Assembly: GCF_020085105.1 (NCBI RefSeq)
Contig: NC_058043.1
Span: 9,723,167 to 9,787,166, forward strand
Origin: Siniperca chuatsi
Lineage: Eukaryota; Chordata; Actinopteri; Centrarchiformes; Sinipercidae
Length of the DNA stretch: 64,000 nt
Direction of reading: 5' to 3'
Both the position numbers and the translations under genes were made by a program. This document shows positions 38,301 through 49,056 of this stretch, piece by piece. Position 1 is the first letter of the stretch; each line of letters starts with the position of its first letter. The notes under the pieces were generated by a model. That model worked only from the letters and a program-made list of their open reading frames with translations. It had not been told where the DNA came from and made no database searches.

Positions 38301-41300
38301 GCTTTGCAGTAGTGACAGCTGCAGGGCTGAGAGAGAGAGAGGTGTGTGCTTAGGGTTTGACATACCTGTCTAGGCCAGAAAACGCAGGGGAACAACATGT
38401 CAGTACAGCCCCAAAGCAAAACAAGACTGGCAACATTTTTTTGACGCACACGCATCTTCTAAAGATACATCCTCTGAACTGAAGGGTGTAAATGTGCCAA
38501 CTATTTAATTCTACCAAGAACGAATGACTCTGAGCTGCAACTATTTCTTGAATCTTTCACTTTGTTAAACTTCAAAAGACACAGCAGATAATCACCTACC
38601 AGTGAATTTTAACTTAGGACAGGGAGTGTTCATTACGTTCTGAATGAATGAGTGAAAAATCAAAGGTCTGACATTTTTGAAAGTAGGCAAATTTGTTTTC
38701 TTGCAGAGAGTTAGATGAGAAGACTGATACCATTCTCATATTTGTCTGATAAATATAAGACTAGCCGGTTAGCTTGGCTTAGCATAAAGACCATAAACAG
38801 GGGAAAACAGCTAGCCTATCTCTGTCCAAAGGTAGCAAAATCCTCCTACCAGCAGTTCTAAAGCTCAATAATTAAACCATTATATCTCGTTTGTTTAATC
38901 CTTACAAGTGTAAAAACTTAATTTTGTGGCTTTGCGGGGCTTACGTACCGAACAATTTTGCCAGGGGCAGTGACTTCCTGGTCCAGCACATAACCCACTT
39001 GTTTTTACACTTCGATTTTTGTACGGATTAAACAAATGAGATATACCTTGTTAATTAGTAGGTTTAAGAGGTGCAGGTAAGGGATTTTGTTACCTTTGGA
39101 TAGAGCCAGGCAAATGTTTCAAGTCTTTATGCTAAGCTAAGGTAAACGGCTGCTCGCTGCAGCCTTATGTTTACCATACAGACATGAGAGTGGTATCAAC
39201 AAGGTGGAAAAGGTGATCATGCTATATTAAGGATGAATTCCCGAGAGTTGTGGTAGATTTGACACTTTTAAAAAGATACAAGTATTATATTATAATGCAC
39301 ATCCTATGAAAAAGGTTTAACATACCGTCACAGTTAGATGTATTCTAACTGTTATAACTGTGATTGCATCACAAACTAGAGTTTAGCTTCTTTAAGCGTT
39401 GTTCATGTTCTGAAACAACTGGAGTGATTATTAACATGTGTGACTTATTATTAAAATTGAGTGTTATGTTCCTTTGAACTCTTTGTCAACCCTGAGCTAC
39501 GTAAATGACTGGCAATGCTACTGGGAAGTCTAGACAGGTTTGTAGAGCAAATAATACACATGTATAAAGTAGTCATCTTGCTAAGGCAATGGAAATTTGC
39601 AAAGGTTTCCCACCAAATGAAAAAAAAAATCCTGGCAGAAAAAGTGGAATTCCCAATGGGAAGGATGACTTGCCTGCTTTTGGAGGCCACTGGGAGTCTG
39701 AGACTGCAAGGTAGACAGTATTGCATACAGTGCAATCGTTAACATTCCCCTAACCTCACGTCAGGGCAGCTTTTAGAGGTCTGAAGTAATCACCTTGTGA
39801 GAAGGCTTCTTCTGGGGCATGCCTTGGCTCTGCCAGCAGAGCCTCAGATGACTTATTGTAAATGGAGAGGGTGTTTAGTGCTCTAGAAAAAAACAGGCCT
39901 CTAAAAGTGGTCCTGACAGTTTGTTGCTAAGGGGGCAGGTTTGTGCACAGTCTGCCTCTTTGTTGACGTTTTCATGATAAATGTATGGAGCCTAGGACAC
40001 AACACATGTTGTAAACTACTTGTGTCATTCTGGAAAATCACAGAATAAGTTTACTAATACTGTTATTTTTAAGCATATGTCCCTCAAGTCTGCCTAAAAT
40101 GAAAATTTGATTTATTTAAATAGATTAAATGTTATTAAAAATGGTTGCATTCATTATTGAATATTATAGTCATAAATGCTGACTGTAAACAGACTGAGCA
40201 TGGTAACATTAGTCCAACAGTTTAGTTTGTATCCAGCTTTTCTGTTCTGGGGCTGCAACTAATTATTGTTTTCATTATCGACTAATCTGTCAATTCATTT
40301 TACAATTAATTCAGTAATTGTTTAATCTATAGAATGTCAGTAAAAATCATGAAATCCTAGAGCCCAAGGTAATGTCTTAAAATGTCTTGTTTTGTCTAAC
40401 CAACTGTTCAAAACACCAAAATATTCAACAACAGAGAAAAGCAGCAAATCATCATATTTAAAAAGGTGGAATCAGTACATTTTTGCTTGATAAATGACTT
40501 AAATGATTAATGAATCAGAAAAACATCTGTTGTTGATTAACTTTTTAATCAATCAATTCACTACTTGTTTCCTCACAACTATGCTGCTTAAGACAGGATC
40601 AGAGTAACAACAGAAGTTGCAACAGTGGCTGAGTTATCTCAGGTATGTGCTTGTCCTTGAATATCTAAATCTGCCTGATGAGTGAGAGGATGAGATTCCA
40701 TCTTGAATGAATCACGCCAAAAGAATCCCATCTGACGTCAAATGCAGAAAAGCCACCCAAAAAACTGTTCTTTAAAAACAAACACTAATGCTTCTAAAAT
40801 ACACACTCTGTCTGAGACTTTGGTGGCAATGATTGATGGTTTTTATGGTTGCTCTGAAGCCGGAATCAATTTCAAGTTTTTGAGACATGATGGACAATAA
40901 TTAAAGGGCAGGAAAGTCTTACAAAGCATGGCTTGAGGGAGTTGAATTACGATGGTGAAAATAACATAATTTCACAAAACCAAAAAGAGGTTTGTTGAGG
41001 ACAGCGGCAAGTAAAACAGTAAAGAAGGCAGCACAATTACTGTCAATCAACATTTATTGCTGTTCAGCAAAAATTTCCAACTTCAAATGCTAAATCTAAT
41101 TAGGAGAGCGTGCACTGTCTCAACAACAGGAATGGGAAATTGGGATCAAAATAATGAAAGACAAATGCGTTCAATTTCCTACACCTGGATGTCAGCGATT
41201 CCACCAAAGAACTTGCCAGCAGATCCATCTGGAGTTTTTCAGAACATTAAGGGCTCAACACCTGCAATTTAATGAACACGCTGCAGGAAACATCATAACT

Positions 41301-42176
41301 ATTCTGAAACCATATGGATGTTTAAAATCTTCGACATACCAATGCGATGTTTTTGTTCTTAAACTTCAATTCACGCTGTGCTAATTATTGCTAATTTAAC
41401 CGAGCCATCCAGCATCAAACACAACACTTCTCTAGAAACCAGCTCCAACCAGTCACCTACAGGCAAAACTCTCCCAGCGATACCGGTGTGGGGAGAAACA
41501 AGCATGTGAAGTTCAGCGATAAAAAACAAAGAGCAGGTTTTTGCGACTGAAAGTGTAGTGAGGAAGAGAAGAGGCAATAAAACTGTGGGCATAAAAATAG
41601 GCTGTAAAGAAAAACACTCAGGCAGGTGTAAATCAAGGGGCGAGGAGCTGAGATGCTCTCAGAACAGCAATAACCAGCTCTGAGAAAGCTGGTGCGACCG
41701 GAAGAACCTGCCCTGGGTCACAGCACAACAGGTACAGACTTGTTAAAGAGAGCTCTGTGTGGAAAGAAAACATTCACCTCTGTGTCAAAGCTGTGACATG
41801 AGCACAAATGAAAGAAAAGTATTTTTCTCATTTCTTTTTAGGGCACTATGGTGGATGTTTGTTTTCTTTCAGCCACAAAGCTCTGTGAAATGGATGGTTT
41901 TCTCATTTTTCTCATTATAGAACTGATTTCCATGTAATTGTTGTTCTTTTGTTGCGCTGGCTGTTATCCAGTGTACTCACCATACATCTTTCCCTCATCT
42001 GACAGGATGATTTTCCTCCTGCCACAGGGAGGGTAGATGGCAAGGGCCTCCTGGAAGCTCTGCTCGATATCCGGGCTCCACACTCCCTCAGCGTCCCCGT
42101 CCAGGGTCTTGTCCTCATTGTCCCCGTCCAGCCCATCTTCTGGGCTACCGTTGGCACTCCACTCGTTGGACGCAAT
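26342..42176 (-). CDS. tead3: TEA-domain transcription factor TEAD3
   Basis: TEAD proteins bind MCAT sites (CATTCC) in the nucleus and recruit YAP/TAZ as the output of Hippo signalling. Coding exons: 42176-41981, 34748-34684, 33773-33711 or 33569-33507 (alternatives), 30852-30841 (12 nt), 29824-29699, 29552-29512, 29316-29260 (optional), 28791-28727, 28642-28506, 27926-27753, 27375-27232, 27123-26971, 26455-26342. All phases match; without the optional exon the protein has 429 residues (human 435). Residues 31-108 are the TEA domain ([53 protein letters not shown]). The YAP-binding domain runs from [11 protein letters not shown] to the end, with the acylated cysteine at about C330 in [23 protein letters not shown] and the AMNL insert are TEAD3-specific. 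The start is an AUU codon. The large introns hold several transposable elements. Confidence 0.95.
26548..26907. mobile_element. Foldback (long inverted repeat) element in the last tead3 intron
   Basis: The left arm (from about 26548: gaatattc, then agatgagaagactgat and cttagcataaagac) is the reverse complement of the right arm (to about 26907: agtctttgtactaagcta and agacatgagagtggtgtcga). The arms are about 120 nt. It fills most of the 515-nt intron. A relative is at 38.7-39.2 kb. Confidence 0.75.
28240..28320. repeat. Retroelement-like 3' tail
   Basis: Words aaagcactttgtaatt and gaaaagtgctgtattaataa followed by TTA-rich sequence, in a tead3 intron. Related to the remnants near 19.3 and 49.0 kb. 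Confidence 0.45.
29260..29316 (-). CDS. tead3: Optional 57-nt cassette exon of tead3
   Basis: It has acceptor ccAG|G at 29317-29318 and donor GC|GTAAGT at 29259. Its length is a multiple of three, and it starts with 1 nt and ends with 2 nt of a codon, matching its neighbours. Included, it inserts about 19 residues ([18 protein letters not shown]). Skipped, the flanking exons join as GPSQ-D-IKPF, exactly the family sequence. It is therefore likely an alternative exon. No homologous insert is known to me. Confidence 0.6.
30841..30852 (-). CDS. tead3: 12-nt microexon of tead3 encoding AMNL
   Basis: The minus strand reads tgattcAG|GCAATGAATTTG|GTAAGT. It encodes A-M-N-L, which human TEAD3 carries just after the VREYQVGIK segment of the TEA domain and before DQVSKDKAL. 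TEAD2 and TEAD4 lack it. Both splice sites are close to consensus and the exon keeps the frame. Confidence 0.85.
33507..33569 (-). CDS. tead3: tead3 alternative TEA-domain exon B (TEAD2/4-like)
   Basis: Flanked by acceptor gtgcAG (33571-33570) and donor AAG|GTATGC (33506). It is 63 nt, 21 codons, phase 0: [21 protein letters not shown]. The tail [12 protein letters not shown] matches TEAD2/TEAD4, whereas exon A matches TEAD3. Spliced straight to the DQASKDKAL exon it gives the TEAD2/4 arrangement. It encodes the end of the recognition helix and the basic tail. Confidence 0.8.
33711..33773 (-). CDS. tead3: tead3 alternative TEA-domain exon A (TEAD3-like)
   Basis: Flanked by acceptor tttAG (33775-33774) and donor AAG|GTAGGT (33710). 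It is 63 nt, phase 0: [21 protein letters not shown]. The tail KKVREYQ.GIK is that of human TEAD3, which continues into AMNL, encoded here by the microexon. It lies 141 nt upstream of exon B and has the same length and phase. Confidence 0.9.
33930..34495. mobile_element. TIR element (taaaggataag type), non-autonomous
   Basis: Ends are inverted repeats of about 70 nt: taaaggataaggctggtg at the left and the complement of cagacttatcctttaa at the right; both arms contain caacaaatccca. No coding capacity. It is in tead3 intron 2. A second, interrupted copy is at 42.38-43.68 kb. Confidence 0.75.
35749..35880 (-). promoter_or_regulatory. tead3: GC-rich candidate internal promoter and alternative first exon of tead3
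   Basis: An isolated GC-rich block in an AT-rich intron (35765-35875 with ccccgggcc, ggcgccggagcgggcg) ends in a strong donor GTACG|GTGAGT at 35749/35748. Joined to the next tead3 exon (34748) it gives ..GAG TAC GGT CGC.., the right phase, but an in-frame stop lies just upstream and there is no in-frame ATG. A transcript from here would encode a TEAD lacking most of the DNA-binding domain. Inferred only. Confidence 0.35.
38700..39215. mobile_element. Foldback element in tead3 intron 2
   Basis: The left arm (gagagttagatgagaagact, ggttagcttggcttagcat, tatatctcgtttgtttaatc) is repeated as its reverse complement in the right arm (gattaaacaaatgagatata, atgctaagctaaggtaaacg, agacatgagagtggtatca). 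Non-coding. Related to the element at 26.5-26.9 kb but longer. Confidence 0.75.
40245..40575 (+). repeat. Interspersed repeat gggctgcaacta type (copy 2)
   Basis: Starts ggggctgcaactaattattg and contains attatcgactaatc, aatgtcttgttttgtct and agcagcaaatc. It is in tead3 intron 2. Confidence 0.7.
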
Positions 42177-42182
42177 GGTGGC
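42174..42182 (-). promoter_or_regulatory. tead3: AUU initiation codon in Kozak context (tead3)
   Basis: The minus strand reads GCCGCCACC-ATT-G, a full Kozak consensus around ATT (42176-42174). An in-frame TGA lies at 42218-42216 with no ATG between. The first in-frame ATG downstream is inside the TEA domain (GKMYG). Initiation at AUU is established for TEAD1, and the encoded start IASNEWS fits human TEAD3 (.ASNSW). Confidence 0.85.
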
Positions 42183-42379
42183 GGCTCCCCCTGGGCCCGA
42201 CCCTGAGCCCCAATATCAAAGGATCTGTAGATCTGTGGAATAAAGCTGTTTTTACTGAATATTGATTTGAATTGTACAACTTTAGCAAATGTTAATCATC
42301 ATAATTACACAACACTTGAAACCCAAACAGTGTTGACAGTTTGAAACATAGGCAGGTCAGTTTTCTTTACCCAGACAGC

Positions 42380-43680
42380 AAGTTAAATGATAAGTGATTT
42401 CTTTTTCTTATTATCAACAAATCCCATGACAAGGCCAGATCAACAATGATTGGACAAGTAATGTCTGTGCAGCCAAAACCTGATTATAGCTTATTCCTCT
42501 GTGCCATAGAGTTCCATTGTTGTCTAAAAGCATTTAAACATCAGTGAGCCACACTGTTACAACTGGTGACATGTTTCGTGATTATGAGCATGGGCACTGT
42601 AGTTTCTTTTGAGTCACTATCCTGGTGATGTAAATACTCACTAGTGCATCAAATCTGTATTCATTCACAGCTGCAAATATTCCCCAACAAATGTACTATT
42701 AAAGCTAGAGTGCGGGACTTTTACATATAAAAGAATATCCATTACATTCGAGCCCTTGCCAAACAAGTTCACACAATGCTGATTAAGCCTATCACCGCCA
42801 GGTAAATCTCTCTGTATTTCGCAGTATACAGAATTTTTAAATCTGGTGTCTTTAGCGATATTCCCACGCTGGGGCACCGGTAATAATGCATTTTACGCCA
42901 ACCAGCAATGATTGGTTTGCCAGAGCAGAAGCGGTGAGAAACCCAGAGCCATGTTGAGAGCTCTGCGATATGCCATTGCTGTAAAAAAAAAAAAAAAAGG
43001 TCCATTGGAGACAATATTTATTATTGAGCATTGTTTATTTAGTTTATTATGATTGTATAGTTTGTGTTAATATGCTTTGGCAACGTTATATTGTATGCAG
43101 TCGCGCCAATAAAGCCACTTGAATTGAAGTTGAACATTGACGCAACTCTCTCTCTACATGGCTCTGGAGCAACCATAGCGACAGAGTAAGCTACAGTAAC
43201 TAGGAGTAAAACCTAGGAAGCATCCAAGAAAAGTGTCTGATGCTCCAGATAAAAATTAAACTCAGCATTCAGAGGAAGGCTTACAGTCAAAACAAGACAG
43301 GGATCGATGGCAAAGACAAACACGGACAACCATTGGGGTAGCTTTAGCTTTTCCTTGCTGGAGAGCGCTGAGAGAAGCGACTGAGGGCAGACACAGATGC
43401 CACGTTACTGCTCTTGGACAGGTTGGTAAAATATTTGGAGTAGGCTGTGTAGCTATTACATTTACTCTACCTAAATAATGGATTATTTTATTGAAACTGT
43501 GGACATTTCTCTGTATTTTTGTAACTATTTCTGAACACGAGCCTGAGGCGAGCTTACTGTAGGTATACATCATAAGCATGCGTTGACAGTGTTTGTGTAA
43601 TTACTCTCACTGCCAGAAAGGGGAAACAAAAGTTCTGCACTACAGCTTTAACTCCTGTTTGAGAAACATTGACTAAAAAT
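42380..43680. mobile_element. Second copy of the taaaggataag-type element, interrupted
   Basis: 42380-42699 aligns by eye with 33945-34240 (ttcttattatcaacaaatccca, gagccacactg, gggcactgtagt, taaatactcactag). The match stops at tactatt and resumes at 43651 with actcctgttt, as in the first copy (ctatttactcctgttt). The gap is the element at 42704-43647. Confidence 0.7.
42704..43647. mobile_element. TIR element (about 944 bp) inserted at TTAA
   Basis: Termini AGCTAGAGTGCGGGACTTTT and, inverted, AGCTGTAGTGCAGAACTTTT are imperfect inverted repeats. It is flanked by TTAA on both sides (42700-42703 and 43648-43651), so the target duplication could be TTAA (piggyBac-like) or TA (Tc1/mariner-like). 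It has no transposase frame and is therefore non-autonomous. It carries a poly-A run at about 42980-42997. Confidence 0.75.
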
Positions 43681-45679
43681 ATCCTAATGTCCTGTGTCAC
43701 AACATTCAAAACTGACTCTTTCATTAGATCTATCATACTGTATAATTACAAGCCACCATTTGTCTTATGAACATATTATTTTTGTGACATTCATGTGTGG
43801 AGGAAATCAGCCAGGTATGCGGAAGCCTGAAAACCCCTTTTGGTGTTTGTGCTGGATGAGCAAGTTTCATGAATCTTGGAGCAGTGTTTTCAGAATACAA
43901 CCACTGCTCCTTTGCCTACATCTTAACACTGAACTGTGAGTTAGCACAGTGAACGGCTTTCTTACTTTGTTTCTTTATTTAAAATTTATGATGCAACACT
44001 GCTGAATGATATTCATAAACAAATTTCAACTGAATGCCTACCGGATCAATGAAATACAGGAGAACATGGAGCAGCGATTTGATCAAATTCCATATAATTA
44101 TGTCTACAACATAATTAACAGCATTCATACTGTGTGAACTTAATCCCTGCTAAATTTGTGTGTAAAAGTGTGTGAGAGTTTATATAAAGGATAATAAGTA
44201 ATGAATGAGGAATGCCATTCATTTACAGGTCACTACATTGGCTTTCTTTGACCATTTCTTTATTGCAGTCATTAAATTTGTATGAATAAACAATGCTAAC
44301 CGTAATTATTACTATAATTTCCTATATTTTATTTCTCTGAAATGGCCAAATGAATTCAAGATATTCCATAAAACGAAGTTTAAAGACCCCACTAATCAGC
44401 ACTGGCCTCAAAGAATTCTTGTGGTCTGGGAACTGTGTCCCAATGTGGTTGGCTTATGGCTGACTGCAGGCAAAGATCTTAAGTATTTTTCAAGCTGCCT
44501 TTTCAGCATTGTATTGTTTCTGAAATGAAAGTCTATGAGGTAACCATGATCCTCCCAGGATGCTTGTGTTTCTGCTTTAGCATTTATGCAGATGCTGACA
44601 AAAATAAAGTATAATGGATAAATACAGAGTGCCAAAATGAGTGTTCCTGTGGGAAAATTACAATGATTAAATTATAATGACATTCAGAGTTTTTATTTAT
44701 GATATGGTATTTATGATAGAATTATAAGAAATACTTGACCTCTTTCATGGGGTTTTGCACAGTTATAGTCAGAAAATATAAACAGTATGATTCCTGTAAC
44801 ATAAAAATCAACCAAGAAAGTTTTATGTCGCAGTCTTGAAATGTGATTTGTACTTGGAGCTTTATTTGGAAAATAATATTGAAAATGTGAAAATGTCTAT
44901 GCAAAACAGGAAAACTCTTGTTCTAGAGGCCACAGAAGTCTGCGTGATTCTTCATAGTATAATTACACCAAAACTGTACAGCCAATAAGTTGTTTTATTT
45001 CATCTGTGTATACTCATGATAAGAGACAAAGTCTACAATCTAAAATTAAAATTAAATGAAAGAGGGCAATTCATAACAGCCCTGAAATCTCCCTTAGCCT
45101 CCCATTGTTTATCTCTCAGTATTTAGAAAGATTCACACTTTATCATCGCTGCAGTTACACCAAATCACCCGAGAAGCATAAACTGGTGAAAAAGCAGAGG
45201 TGGCGGATTAGTGAAGCTGCCTTTCTCTTCCCATTATCATTTAACAGGAATTACAAAAGATCAAAGGCGAGTAGACCAGTTACACAGTTCCTGCAGTGAT
45301 ATTCTACCACACACGACATACAATGTGAAATTCATGGACGTCACTGAACCCAAATGAGAGTTTGACAAATATCCACGAGCCAAGGGGCTAATTTTAGCTG
45401 AGAGGGTATTGGTTATGGCGGACCCTTTGCAGCAGGGTCATGGTGTAAAAACTCAACATTGAAACTGAGCACTCATCAGCAGCTCAAGTGATCCATCTCC
45501 TCCTCACAGACCACACGGCTGGATCACTCCCAATGGCCGCAAACAACAAATACGACTTTGGGTTAGTTTAATCATATTCTGTCCTGCCAATTTGTGAATA
45601 AATGCAAGATACTGATACAAAGACAATAACAAAAAACACACAGAAATGTGGATATGTAAGTAAATACATCGATAAATAG

Positions 45680-46140
45680 AATCAGAGCTGCAACTACATG
45701 TCAATTTGTCGATTAGTCCTTCGATAAAATATGAATTGGCAACTCGATTTTCAGCTTTCTTTGTCTTGTATTATAGTAAACTGAATATCTTTGTCGATTA
45801 GTCTGCGGGTTATTTTCTTGATTCATCGATTCATCGTTTTGTCATAAAACGTCAGAAAATTAAGAACCATGCTCGTTATAATTTCTAACAGCCCAAGATG
45901 ATGTCTTTAAATGTCTTGTTTTATTCAACCAACAGTCCAAAACCCAAAGACATTAAGTTTACTATCACGCATGACAAAGAAAAGCATAAAATCTTCACAT
46001 TTGAGAAGCTGGAACCAGCAAATATTTGTCATTTTTGCTTGAAAAATGACTAAAACGATAATTAAATTATCAAAATAGCTGCCTGTTAACTTTCTGTTGC
46101 TCAACTAATCAATTAATCTACTAATCATTGCAGCCCAAGT
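45680..46140 (+). repeat. Interspersed repeat gggctgcaacta type (copy 3, compound)
   Basis: Starts with agctgcaactacatgtcaat and restarts internally at cgattagtctgcgggtt, so it looks like two joined copies. It contains gatgatgtctttaaatgtct and ends in cattgcagccca, complementary in style to the start. Confidence 0.65.
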
Positions 46141-47083
46141 TTAAACATGTCACCTTCGACTCGGAAAAAATGTGATGAACAGTTTTTACTATTGTCTAAT
46201 TCAGCATTAATGAAAAATAATAATTAGTTGCAGCCCTAAATAGACTTTAATTAATTGTTTTTTAAATATGAAAAAGTAATTAAAACAGAAGGCACACGTT
46301 ATACTTTGTTTAAATAGCTATCTCAACATTTATGGCAGCCTGTTAAGACATTAGCCATAATGATTTGACTTATTTCATTGTCTTGCTGTCAGCAGCCTGT
46401 GTGTTGGTACAAATTAAAAACGGAAACATATGTAGGCACAAAGAGCCATTAACATCAACACTAGTGTAACCCTTAAATACACATTTCTGTCCCAGCCTCA
46501 TGTACAGCAAATGCTGTTTATGAGGTCTGCTGTGAAAATTTCTCTTTCAGGCAGCCCAAAGTATTTCATTAATGAATCCACAGGTGCTGTAAGGCAACAG
46601 CTTCAGTACAGCCAGGGCAACAATCAAAGACCGGTGGCACAGTGAGGGAGGGGCGGCCGCTCTATTGTTTATCTCCAATTATAGCAGAGAAAACACAGCA
46701 AACCTCCTTCGCACTGTGAGCTGTGAAGAGCAGCAACATCGTTCAGTGTAACATGCAGATCTGACGACCTCGATGGAGCTTCGAGTGCTCACGAGAGTGT
46801 GTTCAAGTGAGGTGCTGCGAAAAGAGAGTCTCTTCATCGAGAGAGGGGCCTGAATTCCAGACATGTCCTTATTAAGAAAGGGCTGCGAGTGCTCACTGTT
46901 TCTCCTTCTGCCTCCCTTGTGTCAACCTAACGCCCTCCCTCCCTCCTCTGCCTCCCCCCCTCCACCCAGCGCTCAGAACGTCTCTACCCAAATAAGGACA
47001 GGAGACCAGGGGATGCGTGTATGGGAGGAGTGGGTGGTGGGTGGGTTGGTTGGTTGCTTAGTTGGAGAGCAGAGGGGGAAAGG

Positions 47084-47085
<2 letters not shown>

Positions 47086-47114
<29 letters not shown>
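47086..47114. repeat. (TG)n microsatellite
   Basis: About 14 GT units within a purine- and G-rich stretch in tead3 intron 1. Confidence 0.9.
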
Positions 47115-49009
47115 GAGGGGGTTGTCCAATTTAGGCGTCCACTTTGGGGTCTGGAAAACAGTGGGATTGTTCCAGCTGGAATGCAACATCAGCAGTGAAC
47201 ACGCTCTCGCTTTGTGGTGCTCAGAGCTCAGACTAGAGGCAGGGCATTGTCAGTGAAGCCATTTTTCAATACATCCTCTATTGGAGTCACAGGATTTAAA
47301 ATCAGGGCAATAGTCATGACTTCATGATAAACGTGAGTGTTAAATAAGGTTACAAGGACACTTTTATGGACTCAAATGCAACAGCTAGTTTGACAATTGA
47401 ATAGAGTTCCAATAAAAGAACTCAAGATGAAGACCTTTGGGATTTGGTTTTATAACATGATTTACTGCCAACATGTCATTTGAAAAGAAAAGCTATTGCA
47501 ATTAACATTGATTATATTAGAACAGCTGTTACACACACATTGTAATGTCCCTATGAGCCAAGTTTCACAACATAGTAATGACACACAGCAAAAAAAACTG
47601 CAGATACATGGAGCTGCACACATGAACACATTCAATACAATACATGAAGACAGTTACTGATAACTTGAAACACAGTCGATAACAGAAAATAAATCTGCAA
47701 GTATTTCAATAATCTACTCAACTTCAAATAATCCTCAGTTCCACCTTATCTATTGTGCGAAAGCACAAACCTGTGTGTGAGACTCCTTCAGGCGGATGGC
47801 AGATGGGAGGGTTTATTGAAGGATCTTGATTGAATGACATGCTGCTCTCATATTTAACAGAAAAAATCAGGGACACACCTCTCCTCCCAGTCTCTAGGAG
47901 TCAGACCATGGGACTCGGAGACCAACACAGAATTCCAATGTGCAGCAGGAATAACGCTGCAAAGCTATGCACCTCGCACGGTCATTCAAACAGTACCATT
48001 CATGCACCAGAATCCCTCTTCCCATTTTCCCAGCCCTGAACGGAGCGATCACATTGCAGTCTGTTTTCAGCAATCGGCTTATCTCCGCTCCAACTCCATC
48101 TATGAACCAACCAGAGTTTATTGGCACTGCACAGTGTTTCCTTTTTTCTTTCTAGACAGGATTGTGTGCGGTGAAATGTCCCAATGAATTCCAGTAATTC
48201 TACTGAGTCACACTTAAGCTGCTGGGTCACATGGAGGAAAGCTGTCGGTATAGCCTAAATCAGGAAAGGGATTCCATCACAGGCAAGTGTGCCACAGAGT
48301 GTAGGAAATCCTTTACAAACACCTACAGGCAGAACAACAAACAGAGCCTGTGTGTTTCAGTAATAACAAGTGGACGGCATGACATTAAGAAGTTGACACA
48401 ATAGCAGTTATCCACTCAGAGAAAGCAAAGCTAACTTCTTTTTTTTACCAGTTGCCAGTTTTTATTCCTCAATTTTATCTTCCACTGAACATGAGATCAT
48501 CTTGGTACTCTCAGATGGACCAACCAGATGGGTTTCTACTTACGCAGTGGAATTCAAAGACTACTCTTAGGCAAGACTTTGAGTCAAAATTACTCTGTCA
48601 TGTCTCTGATTTTTATGGCCTGATGGTAACATCTTTTCTCCAGTCCACTGGTGAGAAAGGAACATTCGTCGAACCTACCAACATTTAAGACAAAACAGGC
48701 TAAACATACCACCATTAGAACCATGCAAGCCCATTGAGCTAGGATAGTAGCATTAGTATGAAAAACAACAGTTAGGCAGAGTATGTGTACAGTAAGTGAC
48801 TTGTGAACTTGAACAAGTTCAATGTTGTTCATTTCACTCTCACATTATTTATTTTATTCTGAAGCTATAACAAATTTGTTTTGGTGCCAGTGTCAGTACA
48901 ATAAAAGAAAAGAGGGGAACACTTTACTTGGAGAGTCCGCCTACAGGTTATAGAGTATTTGTAGCATTTCAACTGTTTCGCTGTTGCCTGAGTGCAATGA
49001 GATAACTTC

Positions 49010-49056
49010 TGTTATGAATTGGTGGTATATAAATAAAATTGAATTGAACTGTCTGT
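49010..49056. repeat. LINE-like 3' tail (tatataaataaaattgaattg)
   Basis: The phrase tatataaataaaattgaatt is typical of RTE-type LINE 3' ends in fish. Only the tail is visible. Confidence 0.5.

Noticed and set aside
42700-43651. Inner transposon as a coding piggyBac element
   Set aside because: No transposase frame of useful length in about 944 bp; only the termini and target site suggest its class.
46863-47256. Open frames over the TG repeat
   Set aside because: Low-complexity translation (Cys-Val repeats), no domain, no splice context.
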